This document shows, in pieces, positions 10,990 through 22,170 of a stretch of DNA of 64,000 nucleotides. The notes beneath the pieces are model-generated. The model worked only from the letters and a program-made list of their open reading frames with translations, was not told the origin of the DNA and made no database searches. How positions within the stretch are numbered: position 1 is the stretch's first letter; every line of letters begins with the position of its first letter. Location of the stretch: assembly GCA_032622095.1 (NCBI GenBank), contig CP136061.1, positions 250,925,582 to 250,989,581 of the forward strand. The letters are read 5' to 3'. Both the position numbers and the translations under genes were made by a program. Origin of the DNA: Siphonodentalium dalli. Lineage: Eukaryota > Mollusca > Scaphopoda > Gadilida > Siphonodentaliidae.

Positions 10990-12571
10990 TATTTCCGCCA
11001 AGGAAAGCCCTCACTGAACTATATGGATTATATCTCCGGCCTTGTATCATCAGGAGGGTTAAAATTTATTGTCAGCCTATCGCCTACTACCGGGGTCGAT
11101 CAGCACTCGGATTAGCCACGCATGAATGCGTCCCGTGTAACTCCCATGTTCTAACAATGCAATCTAGTCAGTTTTATTTCCCTCCTGTGTCGATCAACAG
11201 TGCACCAAAAACAGCAAATAGTTTAATATGGAATCAACGATTCAGTGACCATGAACATTTTGACATGAGGGACAAACTTATGCAAGTTTAGCACCCATGA
11301 ATTAAAAAATTGCAAGTGCATACGGGTGCGAGAGCAATTGCTCTCGTCTCCTGGGAAGGACTGAGACTTCTGACTCTTCCCCACGGTCCGTGGCCCACTC
11401 CATTACGAGAGTGGGTTTTGCCCCACTGGAATCATACTCCTTCGGGATATGTCCAGGCCTGCTCCACCATCGGCGGACTCTCCGAAAGTGTATAAAACGT
11501 TCTCCTCACCGTAAGCAAGGACACCGCTATGTTCTTGCACATGCAAAATCGAAACTCATCGTCCTCAATACACGAGAAAATACCATATCTTACCTGCGGT
11601 TCAACTTATCGCAGGTCAGATCACGTGGCCAAGAAACTGAAGGATTTTTGCCTTATTAATCCTGTTTACAATAACTAACCAAATGTTTGGAAAAAGAAAA
11701 ATGCCAGTCTTTACCTCGGGCAGGACTGGTTCGGGCCCCCCTGTTCTGCTCTGCATCAGTAGCGATCAGTGGTAGGCAGTGTGCTGCAAAAGTTGATTCG
11801 GGCAACCAATCTTCCAGGGCTGAAGCTCTGGCCACTGAACCTTGGCAGCTGTTCTGGGTTTGGCGGCTGTTCTGGGTGGGGAAGACTCGTTGTCCCGTGC
11901 CGCAAATAGCGCACCAGCCAACTGGCCTTCTGACTCTTCCCCACGGTGCCATGGCCCACTCCATTACGAGAGTGGGTCTTGTCCCCCTGGAAGTGTACTC
12001 CCTCGGGATACGTCCAGGCCTGCTCCTCTGCCGTCATGGGATTCGAAAGAGACCCATAATTTATGCCAGCTTGGTCAGAACCGCCTGCATTTGGGGGATA
12101 TGGGGGGGGGCTTCCTCTGGTCAGATGGCTCCTCCCAATTTTTTCCCTCTGCCCTATTGGCAGAGGGGCGTACCTTATTCTCCCTGGGCACCTTCTAATT
12201 GTGCGCCAGGATTTCAAGGGGGTAATTGGGCGGGCAATAGCTCCTTAAATCCATATGCGAGTGAATTTATTCCTTGCTCGAGCCATTCACAGAGTAGGCC
12301 TCCCTCCAGTAACGTATCCCAGCCTGATGCAGGATGTTCTGTGACTGGCGTCGATCCTGATGTACTTTCACTCCATCCCATGGCGTCGGAAGGCTTTGTC
12401 GACGATGAGCTAGTGGGCCAACAGTGGGGCGATTAGTGGTAGCTAGACAGTGTGCTCAGGGAGAAAATTAACTGGTATCGCATTGCAATTTGCTACCCAA
12501 ATTTGGATAATAGTTAAGCAATTTGGTATGAATTTTATATGATTTTAGAACAATGCTGTCTAATAATGTCA
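10990..12571. mobile_element. Decayed retroelement with inverted ends, left part
   Basis: The segment 10990-11240 is inverted relative to 14741-15060; shared pieces include AGGAAAGCCCTCACTGAAC, ATATGGATTATATCTCCGG and CTAACAATGCAATCTA. Between them lie paired blocks, for example GACTCTTCCCCACGG at about 11375 and 11933, and GGCAACCAATCTTCC at about 11803 with a relative at 13888. Inverted ends plus internal repeats would fit a DIRS-like element, but I find no tyrosine recombinase or reverse transcriptase, so the class is inference. The 249-codon frame at 11687-12436 has a proline/serine-rich, gag-like composition and no domain I recognise. Confidence 0.4.
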
Positions 12572-12579
12572 TTGTGAGG

Positions 12580-13813
12580 TAGAGCTGGGACGGTTATGGG
12601 TTTTTCGTGACCGGTTATGAACGGCAAAAAACCGCGATTAACCGGTTAACCACATATTATAGGTACTATTATGGGTGGGTAAGCCCAGTATTCAGAACGG
12701 CGATGATTGTGATGCTCACTGACATGGTAAGTTTGAGAACGGCTCCTGCCCATTATACAAAGAAGTTGTCACCCATGACACACATAATCACATATCTAAT
12801 TAATTACTGTATACACCCCGTCAGTAAGCCCAGGGGGCACGTGCACGTTTTTGTCCAAAAAGTGGGTACTGCATGGGCTTACTCACGGGGATCCTCCCGT
12901 GCAAAATCTCAGTTAGCCTTGAGATGCTGGTTTACCATCGTATTTTATACTGATACCAAGAGTAGTTGCGTTATATAAAGAGAATGATGCGTTTTATTAA
13001 GATAAAATAATATAATAATAACAAGATACAGATGTCGACAGGTAAAACAAAAAATACAATTTATACGTTGTAAACATGCGTATGGAACGGTTAATAGCGC
13101 ACATAAATAGCACAAAGTTCAGAAGACGACAAGTCCATCGTCGTCGAAACCATCGAACTCCAGGTCGTCGTCAGAATCTTCCTTGAAGAAGAAAAAATTT
13201 ATGAATTTCGCGGTAATCGACGAAACGTATTATGTACGTTCTGCAACAAGAACAATAACTCTATAAATTCGAGGTGGATTAATATTCGAATGGAAAAACT
13301 CATTATCTGATACTATTTTAAATGTAATGGTTCAAAAATGATTTAATATAAATATTAGCTGCTCTGATATATATATTGCCTCATGTTAAAATGAAATAAT
13401 CCAAGATTAATTAACGGCAATTGAGCCACAAAGATTGTAAACGAATTAACACCAGAGAACGTGGCAACTTTTAAAAGTATATCATAGAAAGCAGGACTGC
13501 TCGTGGAAATTATTGGGCTCAATTTATATTTTCTTGGGATCAATTTGAAAACACAATAGTTGTGTAATGAGTTCACACCCAAATTTAGCCCTCAAAGAGC
13601 CGACACACCGCGTTTGATGTTTTTTCCGTCAATCTCGGATTCATTTTAATTGACGGAGACAGATTAACCCTCTTATAGCCAGTTATAGCTGACCATCACA
13701 GTGATCATACACTATAATAGTGATGTTACGGTTAACCGACCACGGCAAATCCGTGACCGGTCACGGCCATAGTTGGTGGTTAACCGGTTAACCGCATAAC
13801 CGTCCCAGCTCTA
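12580..13813. mobile_element. Non-autonomous hAT-like transposon
   Basis: The 1234-bp element is bounded by TAGAGCTGGGACGGTTATG and its inverted counterpart ending CCGTCCCAGCTCTA. Perfect 8-bp target duplications TTGTGAGG lie at 12572-12579 and 13814-13821. Eight-base duplications and a CAG/TAGnGCTGGG terminus are hAT features. Subterminal CCGGTTAACC motifs cluster at both ends, as transposase-binding sites often do. No transposase frame is visible. It is nested in the older element with inverted ends. Confidence 0.9.
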
Positions 13814-13821
13814 TTGTGAGG

Positions 13822-15062
13822 TTATTTGCTAATCAAAATTTCAAAAGTAATTTTCTCCCTGAGTGTGCTGCAAAAGTTTATTCGGCCAACCAATCTTCCC
13901 GGGCTGTTGCTCCGACCACTGAACCTTGGGTCCCCACTGTCGGTTGAGGATTCTGTCGTTCTGCGGAAACGTGCTTTTGTGAATGAAGATAAGATGAAAA
14001 GAAAAGCTTTACGGTCTTCTTCTCTTCCTTAGTCTTTTGAGGAGAGGAGGACTGACATACCTTCTATGCGCCAAATGGATTTGTCAACGATGAGCTAGAA
14101 TCTTGGGCCAGCTGTTTTGTGAATGAAATCGACCGAGGTGATTTCTTGTACAACCTTCATCACTGGATACAGGTCAAATCTTGTTTAAATTAAATTACCA
14201 CAAAATTAACACCAACCATGCCAGTCTTTACCTCGGTTCTGGCACCATGGTCCTGCTACAGCAGTCAGGGCCAGTGGCAAGTAGGATGCTTATTTCTCTG
14301 ATTTGGGAAACCAATCTTCAAGGGCGAAAGACCCAGCATCAGTGCTTTTGGAGGCTGTTCTGGATGGGTAAGACTCGCTGCTGCGTACCGTCATTTTGCT
14401 AACAATTTAACAATTTGACAGGTATATATACAGCCATCAATCTCATCACATGACAACGAGAAGAGGATGACACAAAGAAAGAAGAAAGAAGAATAGGTCT
14501 CTGCTTGCTCGGTTTCATCGCTAGCACGACTGCTATGGCACTACCTGGGATGTTTCTTCCAAAACAAGGGGGGAGCTACAAGTTTGGGCAATGCCGGAAT
14601 CATAAATATATGAGCTCTTTCACAACACATTATATCTGATTCATGAATAAATCACATTTACATGAAATCGGTTTTGGAAGAGTACATTTCCATCAAATTT
14701 GGATATTAAATTTATTGCTCGTGCCTCCTCCTGGGCTTGCATTCTAATCCATATAGTTCAGTGAGGGCTTTCCTTGGTGGAAAAATATAATTTTTAGAAT
14801 TATAATTAATTTTTCCTTAAGGGAAGCCCGAACTGAACTATCAAAGATCCCTCCCATGGTGGTGCCATTCCCAACCCCGCGACTCGCAAATCCTATGATT
14901 GAGTCGGAAAATAAAACTGAGTAGATTGCATTGTTAGAACGCGGGAGTTACACGGGACAATAAATTTTAACACTCCTGATGACACAAGGCCGGAGATATA
15001 ATCCATATAGTTCAGTTCGGGCTTCCCTTAAAAGAAAAATTAATTATAATTCTAAAAATTAT
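13822..15062. mobile_element. Decayed retroelement with inverted ends, right part
   Basis: This continues the element interrupted by the hAT insertion. 13845-13860 (AATTTTCTCCCTGAG) is the inverse of a piece near 12458-12472. Blocks near 13888 and 14340 repeat left-side sequence (GGCTGTTCTGGATGGGTAAG). The segment 14741-15060 is the inverse of 10990-11240 and itself contains the ATCCATATAGTTCAG motif twice, at about 14748 and 15000. No intact coding sequence remains. Confidence 0.4.
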
Positions 15063-16650
15063 ATATCAGTTACTGGATACAAGTTGACATTTTAAATATG
15101 CATAATCCGAATTAATGCTCCCAAATTACTATTTCTTTGGCTTCGGGGGAAAAAAATATTTGATTTGGCTCAAGGAACCCACCCATCAAAGCTGAGAGTG
15201 ATCAGATATTGATTTTTAAAATTTGTTATTTCCCGAGATATGTAATTTCTGGCGGCCTGGCAAATATTTGTTAAGTCGAAGGTCTTGGACCAAATTGTGG
15301 ATGAAGATGAATAACTCTAAAATCAAGCGGCTTTGGGTGATAAATATTTGACAATCCGGCCAAATTTCGTTGAACAAAATGTCGATAAAAGTTTTGGGCA
15401 ATTTTATACTAGTTGACAGTGGTTAGCATTACTTTTGTTACCGATAACTGAAGCGGCATTTCAAACAAGAGGTTGCACCACAGGTACTGTACCTCCATGG
15501 TGAAAATTATTTAAATATGGGAAGGTCGGAAACCAAATTGTGAAAAAAAATAAGATGAACGAACAAAATACTTGACAATTATAATGAACGACAGACAGAA
15601 ATCCAACATTTTCAGCAAAGAAAGAGGGATAACTCTTGAACAGAAAATGTGAACAATGTCAATGAACCCTCTTTTGAAAACCCTCTTTTGAAAACCCTCA
15701 TGATGCCAAACCTGCATACCAAATTTCATTGAGATCTGACAACCCATGGTTGAGATATAAGAGCAGACATACGGAAATCCAACATTTTCAGATAAACAAA
15801 GAGGGATAACTATTTTTCGCTCAGTTTTAAATTGGTGCACCACCAGGTGCTCAATATTAAATATGAGTAAGGTATTATAATGAATAACATTGTTTCTCTT
15901 TTCAAGATTCAGCAAAGATGGAATTCTGAAGATCACGTACGAGATGTTTTGAGACAATGGCTGGATTAAAGCGAGCATTATGTCCATGATATATTCTGAG
16001 ACAATCTCCATTTTAGAATGAATTGTGGGATGTTTTAGGACTATATAAATTCTGCAAAGGATACAAGGAATACCTTGTTTTAGAGTTTGCTTTCTCTGCC
16101 TTCCCCTACCAAGGGCATCAGCTATGGATAGAGACTGGAATTGTCACTGATTACCATTCCATGTCTGACTCACGTCACATCATATTATAGTGACTATCTA
16201 GATCCCCTACATTGGAACGTGTAATTTTTAGAATCAAGACTTTAATATTCTAAATGCTTGGTGGAAACTGCTATATTCTTTTTTATATGCAAGGTCCATG
16301 CAACAGCTTTTACAGGTTTCATTAGTTATCAGCAAAATTTGAAGAGCACCATCTTATTCCCTGTGTCTAGTTCAAGTTTCCTTTGATGTAAACCAAATAG
16401 TGAAATCAACCGTTGGGGTAATGTTGTTTTACGTCCAAATTTTCAGTCATCTCAGACTTGTTAAGTATTGTTTTAGTACTTTGTCTCAATATTGTTTATT
16501 ACCTGTTGTTTTATACAAACAATATTTATCTTATAGCTGTTAATAAATTGTTAGAATCCTCTGTTGTTTCTATAATCTGGGTAATTTCTCCATTGCTTTT
16601 GTCTAACTAAGACTTACTGTTACTGATACTGATTGGTTCCAGCAAGCCTG
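15062..16650. repeat. Unique AT-rich sequence with two dispersed repeats
   Basis: The block at 15296-15465 is shared with 2041-2219. The block at 15530-15830 (TGCATACCAAATTTCAT, CAACCCATGGTTGAGATAT) is the inverse of the repeat at 53070-53200, and part of it is duplicated in itself (AACCCTCTTTTGAAAACCCTC; GAAATCCAACATTTTCAG twice). Long minus-strand frames here have no domain. I see no exon in 16010-16650. Confidence 0.55.
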
Positions 16651-16652
16651 TC

Positions 16653-16698
16653 ATTTGCTGAATGAGGTCCCCAGAGGGTGAATTAGTGACGCTATCCC
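16653..16698. mobile_element. Left half of a CTCATTCTGC fold-back MITE
   Basis: GCTGAATGAGGTCCCCAGAG followed by GGTGAATTAGTGACGCTATCC matches one arm of the fold-back family. The complementary arm resumes at 17663 (TATCCTGCATTGG, then GGGCTAGCATCA), so a later element was inserted into the loop. Confidence 0.75.
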
Positions 16699-17021
16699 CA
16701 GGGTTCGCACGCATGTACTGGAAACTTGAAGATACTGGAAATAGGAAAATAATACTGGAAATTTATGGAAAAATCACTCCGCGATGTCTGAGTACTTGAA
16801 TATACTGGATCGGCCAATTTTAGGTAGCACCGGTCACTGGAACCGGTTGTTATTTTTCGTAACACCGGTAAAACACAACGCGGTGCTTCCTGTTTGACCA
16901 TTTATTTTCTCATGTCTTATATCTACAACACCGGTTTATAAATTTAGAATAGAAGTGTAGTTCAGCGCGAATTCTAAATGAATTATAAATTTGTACATTA
17001 CACATTTAACACATTCAAAAC

Positions 17022-17213
17022 ATGCGCGGGAGGTGTGTTTTTCGTGAGAATTGGCTTGAGATTACCGAGTTCAGTGGATGGTTGGCTGCCGTCGATGGAG
17101 ATCGACATCGTGCAAAGTGTCTTGTTTGTTCAAAGACATTTGACATTGGAAATATGGGACAACATGCACTTTGTAGTCACGCTATTCATACAGGACAAAA
17201 ATTATGCTTAACA
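17022..17213 (+). pseudogene. BED-like zinc-finger fragment of a transposon protein
   Basis: The frame from 17022 reads a short N-terminal piece ending in GWLAAVDGDRHRAKCLVC and then SKTFDIGNMGQHALCSHA. The C-x2-C ... H-x4-H spacing with a KTFDI..MG..AL.SH core is the pattern of BED-type fingers found at the start of hAT-related proteins. The frame opens onto stops after about 60 residues and no dimerisation or catalytic region follows. It is read as a truncated domain carried by the enclosing element. Confidence 0.55.
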
Positions 17214-17454
17214 ATTTTGACATGTACTGAAAATGTATTAAACTGGTATATTTGCATGGTTTTGAGGTGTGGTTTATAGACAGTGACTTAAATATCACTG
17301 ACATAATGAAGCCAACACGTGAATTATCATTAAAAAGGATGTTTGGGTGAGTTAATTGGTTCAAATCTTTTTGGTGGCCGTAAGGAGTCGTAATACTGAA
17401 GTTGGGGGCCGTAGAGACTCCCGTCACCTCTCTGGCTAAGTCTGTGACAGTACG

Positions 17455-17572
17455 TAACCCTAACCCTAAACCTGGGATCGAGTAGAGTAGCTCTAACCCT
17501 AAACCTGGGATCGAGTAGAGTAGTCCTAACCCTAAACCTGGGATCGAGTAGAGTAGCCCTAACCCTAACCCT
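17455..17572. repeat. Telomere-like CCCTAA repeats with a 33-bp tandem unit
   Basis: Runs of TAACCCTAACCC occur at both ends of a block. Between them a unit of about 33 bp (CTAACCCTAAACCTGGGATC plus GAGTAGAGTAG) is repeated three times. The minus strand reads the matching TTAGGG. The block lies inside a hAT-like element and is interstitial, not a chromosome end. Confidence 0.85.
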
Positions 17573-17662
17573 AATTCGCCATACTGGAAATTCATAATAT
17601 CAGTACTGGAAATATACTGGAATATTCTGGAAAATGATTCCAGACAGGGTGTACGAACCCTG

Positions 17663-18030
17663 TATCCTGCATTGGTGGGCTAGCATCAACAAATTCACCC
17701 TCTTGGGACCTCAACTGACATGATTCTGCTTAGGCCTCAACTGCTATGGGAGACCTAAGATCAGATTGAATTTCCCCAGTTGAAGTACATGTAGGTGATG
17801 TTCACCCATTAATAGTGACCTCAATTATGCATTTTATCTTCTGCAAATTAGGGGATATAGAAACTTCCCAGAAGGGAAAAAGTAACTAAAAACAATGTTA
17901 ATTTAAGACAATAGATACTTCTCAGAAGATGAGGCCTAAGCAGAATGAGGTCCCCAGAGGGTGATTTGGTGATGCTAGCCCACTGAACGGGATAGCATCG
18001 CTAAATTCACCCTCTGGGGACCTCATTTCT
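17663..18030. mobile_element. Fold-back MITE copies of the CTCATTCTGC family
   Basis: 17663-17720 is the right arm of the copy that starts at 16653. A second palindromic copy at 17940-18030 has arms AATGAGGTCCCCAGAGGGTG and CACCCTCTGGGGACCTCATT. Between them lies a variant extension (GGCCTCAACTGCTATGGGAG) that also occurs inverted near 57100. Confidence 0.7.
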
Positions 18031-18147
18031 TGGGCTGGGTTCCGTGTAACTATGAATCCGATGCAGGGACCAGCCTTGAGAATTCAAATTGGGAGAAGTG
18101 ACTCTCATTAAATAGTTTATTGGGGAGAAATGGACTCTTATCTGGGA

Positions 18148-18300
18148 GAAGTCATTAAAGTGATGTGAAACACTCTGATCAGGTGTTTCAAATGGAATAA
18201 CTAATAATTATGCCAAAATAATTTATTTGCCTAAATGTGATATCCAAATTGTCAGAAAACATCATCAATGTATAAACAAATTGCACGCAGTGACTATTAT
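18148..18300. repeat. Dispersed repeat beginning AAAGTGATGTGAAACACTC
   Basis: The same block occurs in + orientation at 25768-25905 and inverted at 30125-30275. It is about 150 bp, non-coding, and diverged among copies. The two copies around 25-30 kb are in opposite orientation. Confidence 0.6.
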
Positions 18301-18450
18301 TGGGGAGATTATTGCTGTAATGTTTATGTCCAATAATGCATCCTGAATAAATTAGTAAATATTTTCATTTGTCTGTAGTTCAACCGTTGTGTTCTCTGAA
18401 ATGGTACAGTTGATGTTGTTTGAATTTTCAACAATCTTAGTTCAATGGTA

Positions 18451-18690
18451 CAGTAATGCCCTAAGTAATCGACCCCTTAACCACAGCAGAATTATGGGTA
18501 ACTTTTCAGGATTTAGTCGGAAATATGGCTTGTTGCCATTCATCGGAAAGCTCTCACCGAGAATATGGCTTGTTGCCATTCATCGGAAAGCTCTCGGATG
18601 AATGGCAACAAGCCATATTTCCGACTAAATCCTGAAAAGTTACCCATAAATCTGCTGTGGTTAAGGGGTCGATTACTTAGGGCATTACTG
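18451..18690. mobile_element. pogo/Tc1-like fold-back MITE (CAGTAATGCC)
   Basis: The 240-bp near-perfect palindrome starts CAGTAATGCCCTAAGTAATC and ends with its inverse, flanked by TA at 18449-18450 and 18691-18692. TA duplication and a CAGT terminus are Tc1/mariner-superfamily features. The arms share GGAAATATGGCTTGTTGCCA, and the apex carries a duplicated GAGAATATGGC piece. Five more copies lie in TNPO3 introns at 41427, 42783, 46041, 48812 and 50283. Confidence 0.85.
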
Positions 18691-18849
18691 TACATTCATC
18701 CAATGGGGATAATGTTTGGATACTCACATATTGGTTTTATTCAATGAAATAAATCAACAATATATCTTTAAGACAGAAGATTAGAGTTACTCTCTAATAT
18801 CACATTTCTGTCGTCCAATAATTATTAGGCGATAAAAAGAGCCCAATTA

Positions 18850-18963
18850 TAATAGCATTATACATGTAATGAGTAAGTACACCTTTATAATACCATTATA
18901 CATGTAATGAGTAAGTACACCTTTATAATACCATTATACATGTAATGAGTAAATACACCTTTT
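18850..18963. repeat. 38-bp tandem repeat, three copies
   Basis: The unit CCTTTATAATACCATTATAC plus ATGTAATGAGTAAGTACA is repeated three times, the first and last copies slightly changed. It is unrelated in sequence to the 38-bp array at 3.2 kb. Confidence 0.85.
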
Positions 18964-19286
18964 AGTATTCGGTAAATACACTTCAAATATGCTGTTTTGA
19001 AATATGCATACTGGTATATGAGAGAGAAGTCAATTCCTGGGGCAAAAATAAGGAAAAGTGGCATATTTTATGTAGACGATGTCTCCCAAGTTGCCCTCTC
19101 GGCTGGTCTTTGATCCGATGGCTGGGTCAATTGAATCCAATACCAGTATACTTTGGAATGGTTTATTATTCATCTGGAGGGGTGTTCAGGAAACATAAAG
19201 CAGACAACAGATGAAATGATAATTCAACTGTATTCCTTTTCAGAGATAGGATTATTGTTACTGGTAATAAGTTCATCAAACAGCCT

Positions 19287-20177
19287 AGATCATGTCATGA
19301 ATCTTTACTCTGGCTAACACCCGTAGGGATCATATTCCAATATGGTGAAACCTGGGAACTTTCTGATGTTCTGACCAGTTCTGACTGAGAACTTTATACC
19401 ATTGAACAAACAGGGCAGGGGATATGTTTCTTTGTTAATATGTGTTCCTCAATAATCTACACATTAGGAGGTATCCCAGCTTGAAATTTCATGCTTTTCT
19501 GTGACTATTGAGAGCTGATATCGCAAAAAAAACATTGAATTAATTACCCAGGAGAAATTCTATAATTGTAAGGGACGCAAAACAAATTCCTTTTCAAAGT
19601 TACTTAAATCGTGAAATTTCGAGTTAGGACCTTCACCTACAGTGAAGTACATTAACCCTTTACCCAACAAACCGGCCAAAACCGGCCAAATAAAGCTTCA
19701 ACAGCCTAAAATATCTTCGGTCTGTCTCAATAGAACCATACAAATATGGATATCATTGGAACCGGCTCCTTGACCACATTGTGATAGTTACAGTTATGCC
19801 CTGTGCCAATGCATTCTCTTATATATGCGAGTCGACCATAGGTCGCCTCGCATATATAAGAGAATGCATTGGCCTAAAAAAAATCTTTTTTTAACACTTT
19901 TTACCATTTTTTCTTACATTCTTTAACAATTTTATAATTTTTAATGTGTTAAGCCAATGCATTCTCTTATATATGCGAGGCGACCTATGGTCGACTCGCA
20001 TATATAAGAGAATGCATTGGCACAGGGCCCTTCTGTTGGGTAAAGGGTTAATAAGGAACAGGTAATAACTCAGAAATATAATACCCGCGTTATTGTCAAA
20101 ACTTCAAAAAGTTCCCAGGTTTTTGTGTGGAATATGATCTCTACGGGCGTTATCCAGAGTAGAGATTCATGGCATGG
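19287..20177. mobile_element. Inverted-repeat element, parent of the 50-bp minisatellite
   Basis: The left end (CATGAATCTTTACTCTGGCTAACACCCGTAGGGATCATATTCC, shown here in summary) is the inverse of the right end at about 20128-20177, and both are joined to an ACCTGGGAAC/GTTCCCAGGT block. A diverged relative at about 39140-39525 has the same internal order. The element was interrupted by a TTAA MITE at 19656-20047. It has no coding capacity. Confidence 0.7.
19656..20047. mobile_element. piggyBac-like TTAA MITE, full length
   Basis: 392 bp between TTAA at 19652-19655 and 20048-20051, with ends CCCTTTACCCAACA and TGTTGGGTAAAGGG. It carries two hairpins whose loops are mutually inverted (GAGTCGACCATAGGTCGCCTC and its inverse). 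It is nearly identical in layout to the copies at 7673 and 47859 but in the opposite orientation to the 7673 copy. Confidence 0.9.
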
Positions 20178-21672
20178 TGGAATATGATCTCTACGGGCGT
20201 TATCCAGAGTAGAGATTCATGGCATGGTGGAATATGATCTCTACGGGCGTTATATATATATAGCCAGAGTACAGATTCATGGCATTGTGGAATATGATCT
20301 CTACGGGCGTTAGCCAGAGTAGAGATTCATGGCATGGTGGAATATGATCTATACGGGCATTATCCAGAGTAGAGATTCATGGCATGGTGGAATGTGATCT
20401 CTACGGGCGTTATCCAGAGTAGAGATTCATGGCATGGTGGAATATGATCTCTACGGTTAGCCAGAGTACAGATTCATGGCATGGTGGAATATGATCTCTA
20501 CGGGCGTTGGCCACAGTACAGATTCATGGCATGGTGGAATATGATCTCTACGGGCGTTAGCCAGAGTAGAGATTCATGGCATGGTGGAATATGATCTCTA
20601 CGGGCGTTATCCAGAGTAGAGATTCATGGCATGGTGGAATATGATTTCTACGGGCGTTAGCCAGAGTAGAGATTCATGGCATGGTGGAATATGATCTCTA
20701 CGGGCGTTAGCCAGAGTACAGATTCATGGCATGGTGGAATATGATCTCTACGGGCGTTAGCCAGAGTACAGATTCATGGCATGGTGGAATATGATCTCTA
20801 TGGGCGTTAGCCAGAGTACAGATTCATGGCATGGTGGAATATGATCTCTATGGACGTCGTTAGCCAGAGTACAAATTCATGGCATGGTGGAATATGATCT
20901 CTATGGGCGTTAGCCAGAGAACATATTCATGGCATGGTGGAATATGATCTCTACGGGCGTTATCCAGAGTAGAGATTCATGGCATGGTGGAATATGATCT
21001 CTATGGGCGTTATCCGGAGTAGAGATTCATGGCATGGTGGAATATGATCTCTAGGGGCGTTTTCCAGAGTAGAGATTCATGGCATGGTGGAATATGATCT
21101 CTATGGGTGTTAGCCAGAGTACAGATTCATGACATGGTGGAATATGATCTCTACGGGTGTTTGCCAGAGTAGAGCTAGATTCATGGCATGGTGGAATATG
21201 ATATATACGGGCGTTATCCAGAGTAGAGATTCATGGCATGGTGGAATATGATCTCTACGGGCGTTAGCCACAGTACAGATTCATGGCATCGTGGAATATG
21301 ATCTCTACGGGCGTTAGCCAGAGTACAGATTCATGGCATGGTGGAATATGATCTCTATGGGCGTTAGCCAGAGTAGAGATTCATGGCATTGTGGAATATG
21401 ATCTCTAACGGCGTTATCCAGAGTATAGATTCATGGCATGGTGGAATATGATCTCTACGGGCGTTAGCCAGAGTACAGATTCATGGCATGGTGGAATATG
21501 ATCTCTACGGGTGTTAGCCAGAGTACAGATTCATGGCATGGTGGAATATGATCTCTACAGGCGTTAGCCAGAGTACAGATTCGATTCATGGCATATGGTG
21601 GAATATGATATCTACGGGCGTTAGCCAGAGTACAGATTCATGGCATGGCATGGTGGAATATGATCTCTATGG
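20128..21672. repeat. 50-bp minisatellite, about 31 copies
   Basis: The unit is TGGAATATGATCTCTACGGG, CGTTAGCCAGAGTAGAGATT, CATGGCATGG in order. Changes include CTATGGG for CTACGGG, TATCC for TAGCC, an inserted TATATATA near 20252 and a few duplicated GATTC or GGCAT steps. The first unit coincides with the right terminal repeat of the element at 19287-20177, so the array grew from that terminus. Confidence 0.95.
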
Positions 21673-21673
21673 G

Positions 21674-21910
21674 TTGTCAAGTCACACAGTTCCTAATTTT
21701 AATATTAATTGTGACCAGACCTTTCCATGACTGACATAGTAGAAACAGCCAATCACTGCTCAGTGTTAGAATCGAGGTCCTCATTTTAATATTCATTATG
21801 ACCTGACCTCGATTCTAACACTGAGCGGTGATTGGCTGTTTCTACTATGTCAGTCATGGAAAGGTCAGGTCACAATGAATATTAAAATTAGGAACTGTGT
21901 GACTTGACAA
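21674..21910. mobile_element. Fold-back MITE abutting the minisatellite
   Basis: The arms TTGTCAAGTCACACAGTTCC and GGAACTGTGTGACTTGACAA enclose inner inverted blocks (CTTTCCATGACTGACATAGT, GAAACAGCCAATCACTGCTC). Almost the whole 237 bp can fold into one hairpin with a short loop near 21785. No target duplication was found because the left side is the minisatellite. Confidence 0.8.
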
Positions 21911-22170
21911 TTTTTTTTAAGTTGGAATTATCGACAGATTTCTCCTCTATCTAAATTGTTTACTGACAATGTGTTGATTTGTATGAGTAAATAAATTATT
22001 AGCCGACAAGAAATCACTAAGTTCCAGATATTTAGTTGATCGTTTGACCGATTTTTAATGATAGTAAACTGTATGGGTGGTGAATTTTTAGAGACACATG
22101 TCGGCCATTGCTAGCTGAGCCGGATCAATCCTAAAAAATACGCTCTCCGGAGACAATATTAGGTGGTTAA

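Larger units (their letters stand above)
16699..17662. mobile_element. hAT-like element with telomere-like repeats
   Basis: The ends CAGGGTTCGCAC and GTACGAACCCTG are inverted, and subterminal TACTGGAAA motifs repeat several times at both ends. The flanks share TATCC at each junction, so the expected 8-bp duplication is eroded. The element interrupts a fold-back MITE, which proves it came later. It contains the finger-like remnant at 17022-17213 and the CCCTAA-rich tandem block at 17455-17572. No full transposase is present. Confidence 0.65.

Noticed and set aside
11687-12436. A 249-codon frame as a host gene
   Set aside because: It overlaps open frames on both strands, contains sequence repeated nearby and lies in a decayed element. 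Its composition is low-complexity and no domain is visible.
15511-16011. A 166-codon minus-strand frame as a gene
   Set aside because: Most of it is an interspersed repeat also found inverted at 53 kb, and the translation contains an internal direct repeat and no domain.
17455-17572. A chromosome end
   Set aside because: The CCCTAA tracts are short, degenerate and flanked on both sides by transposon and then other sequence, so they are interstitial.
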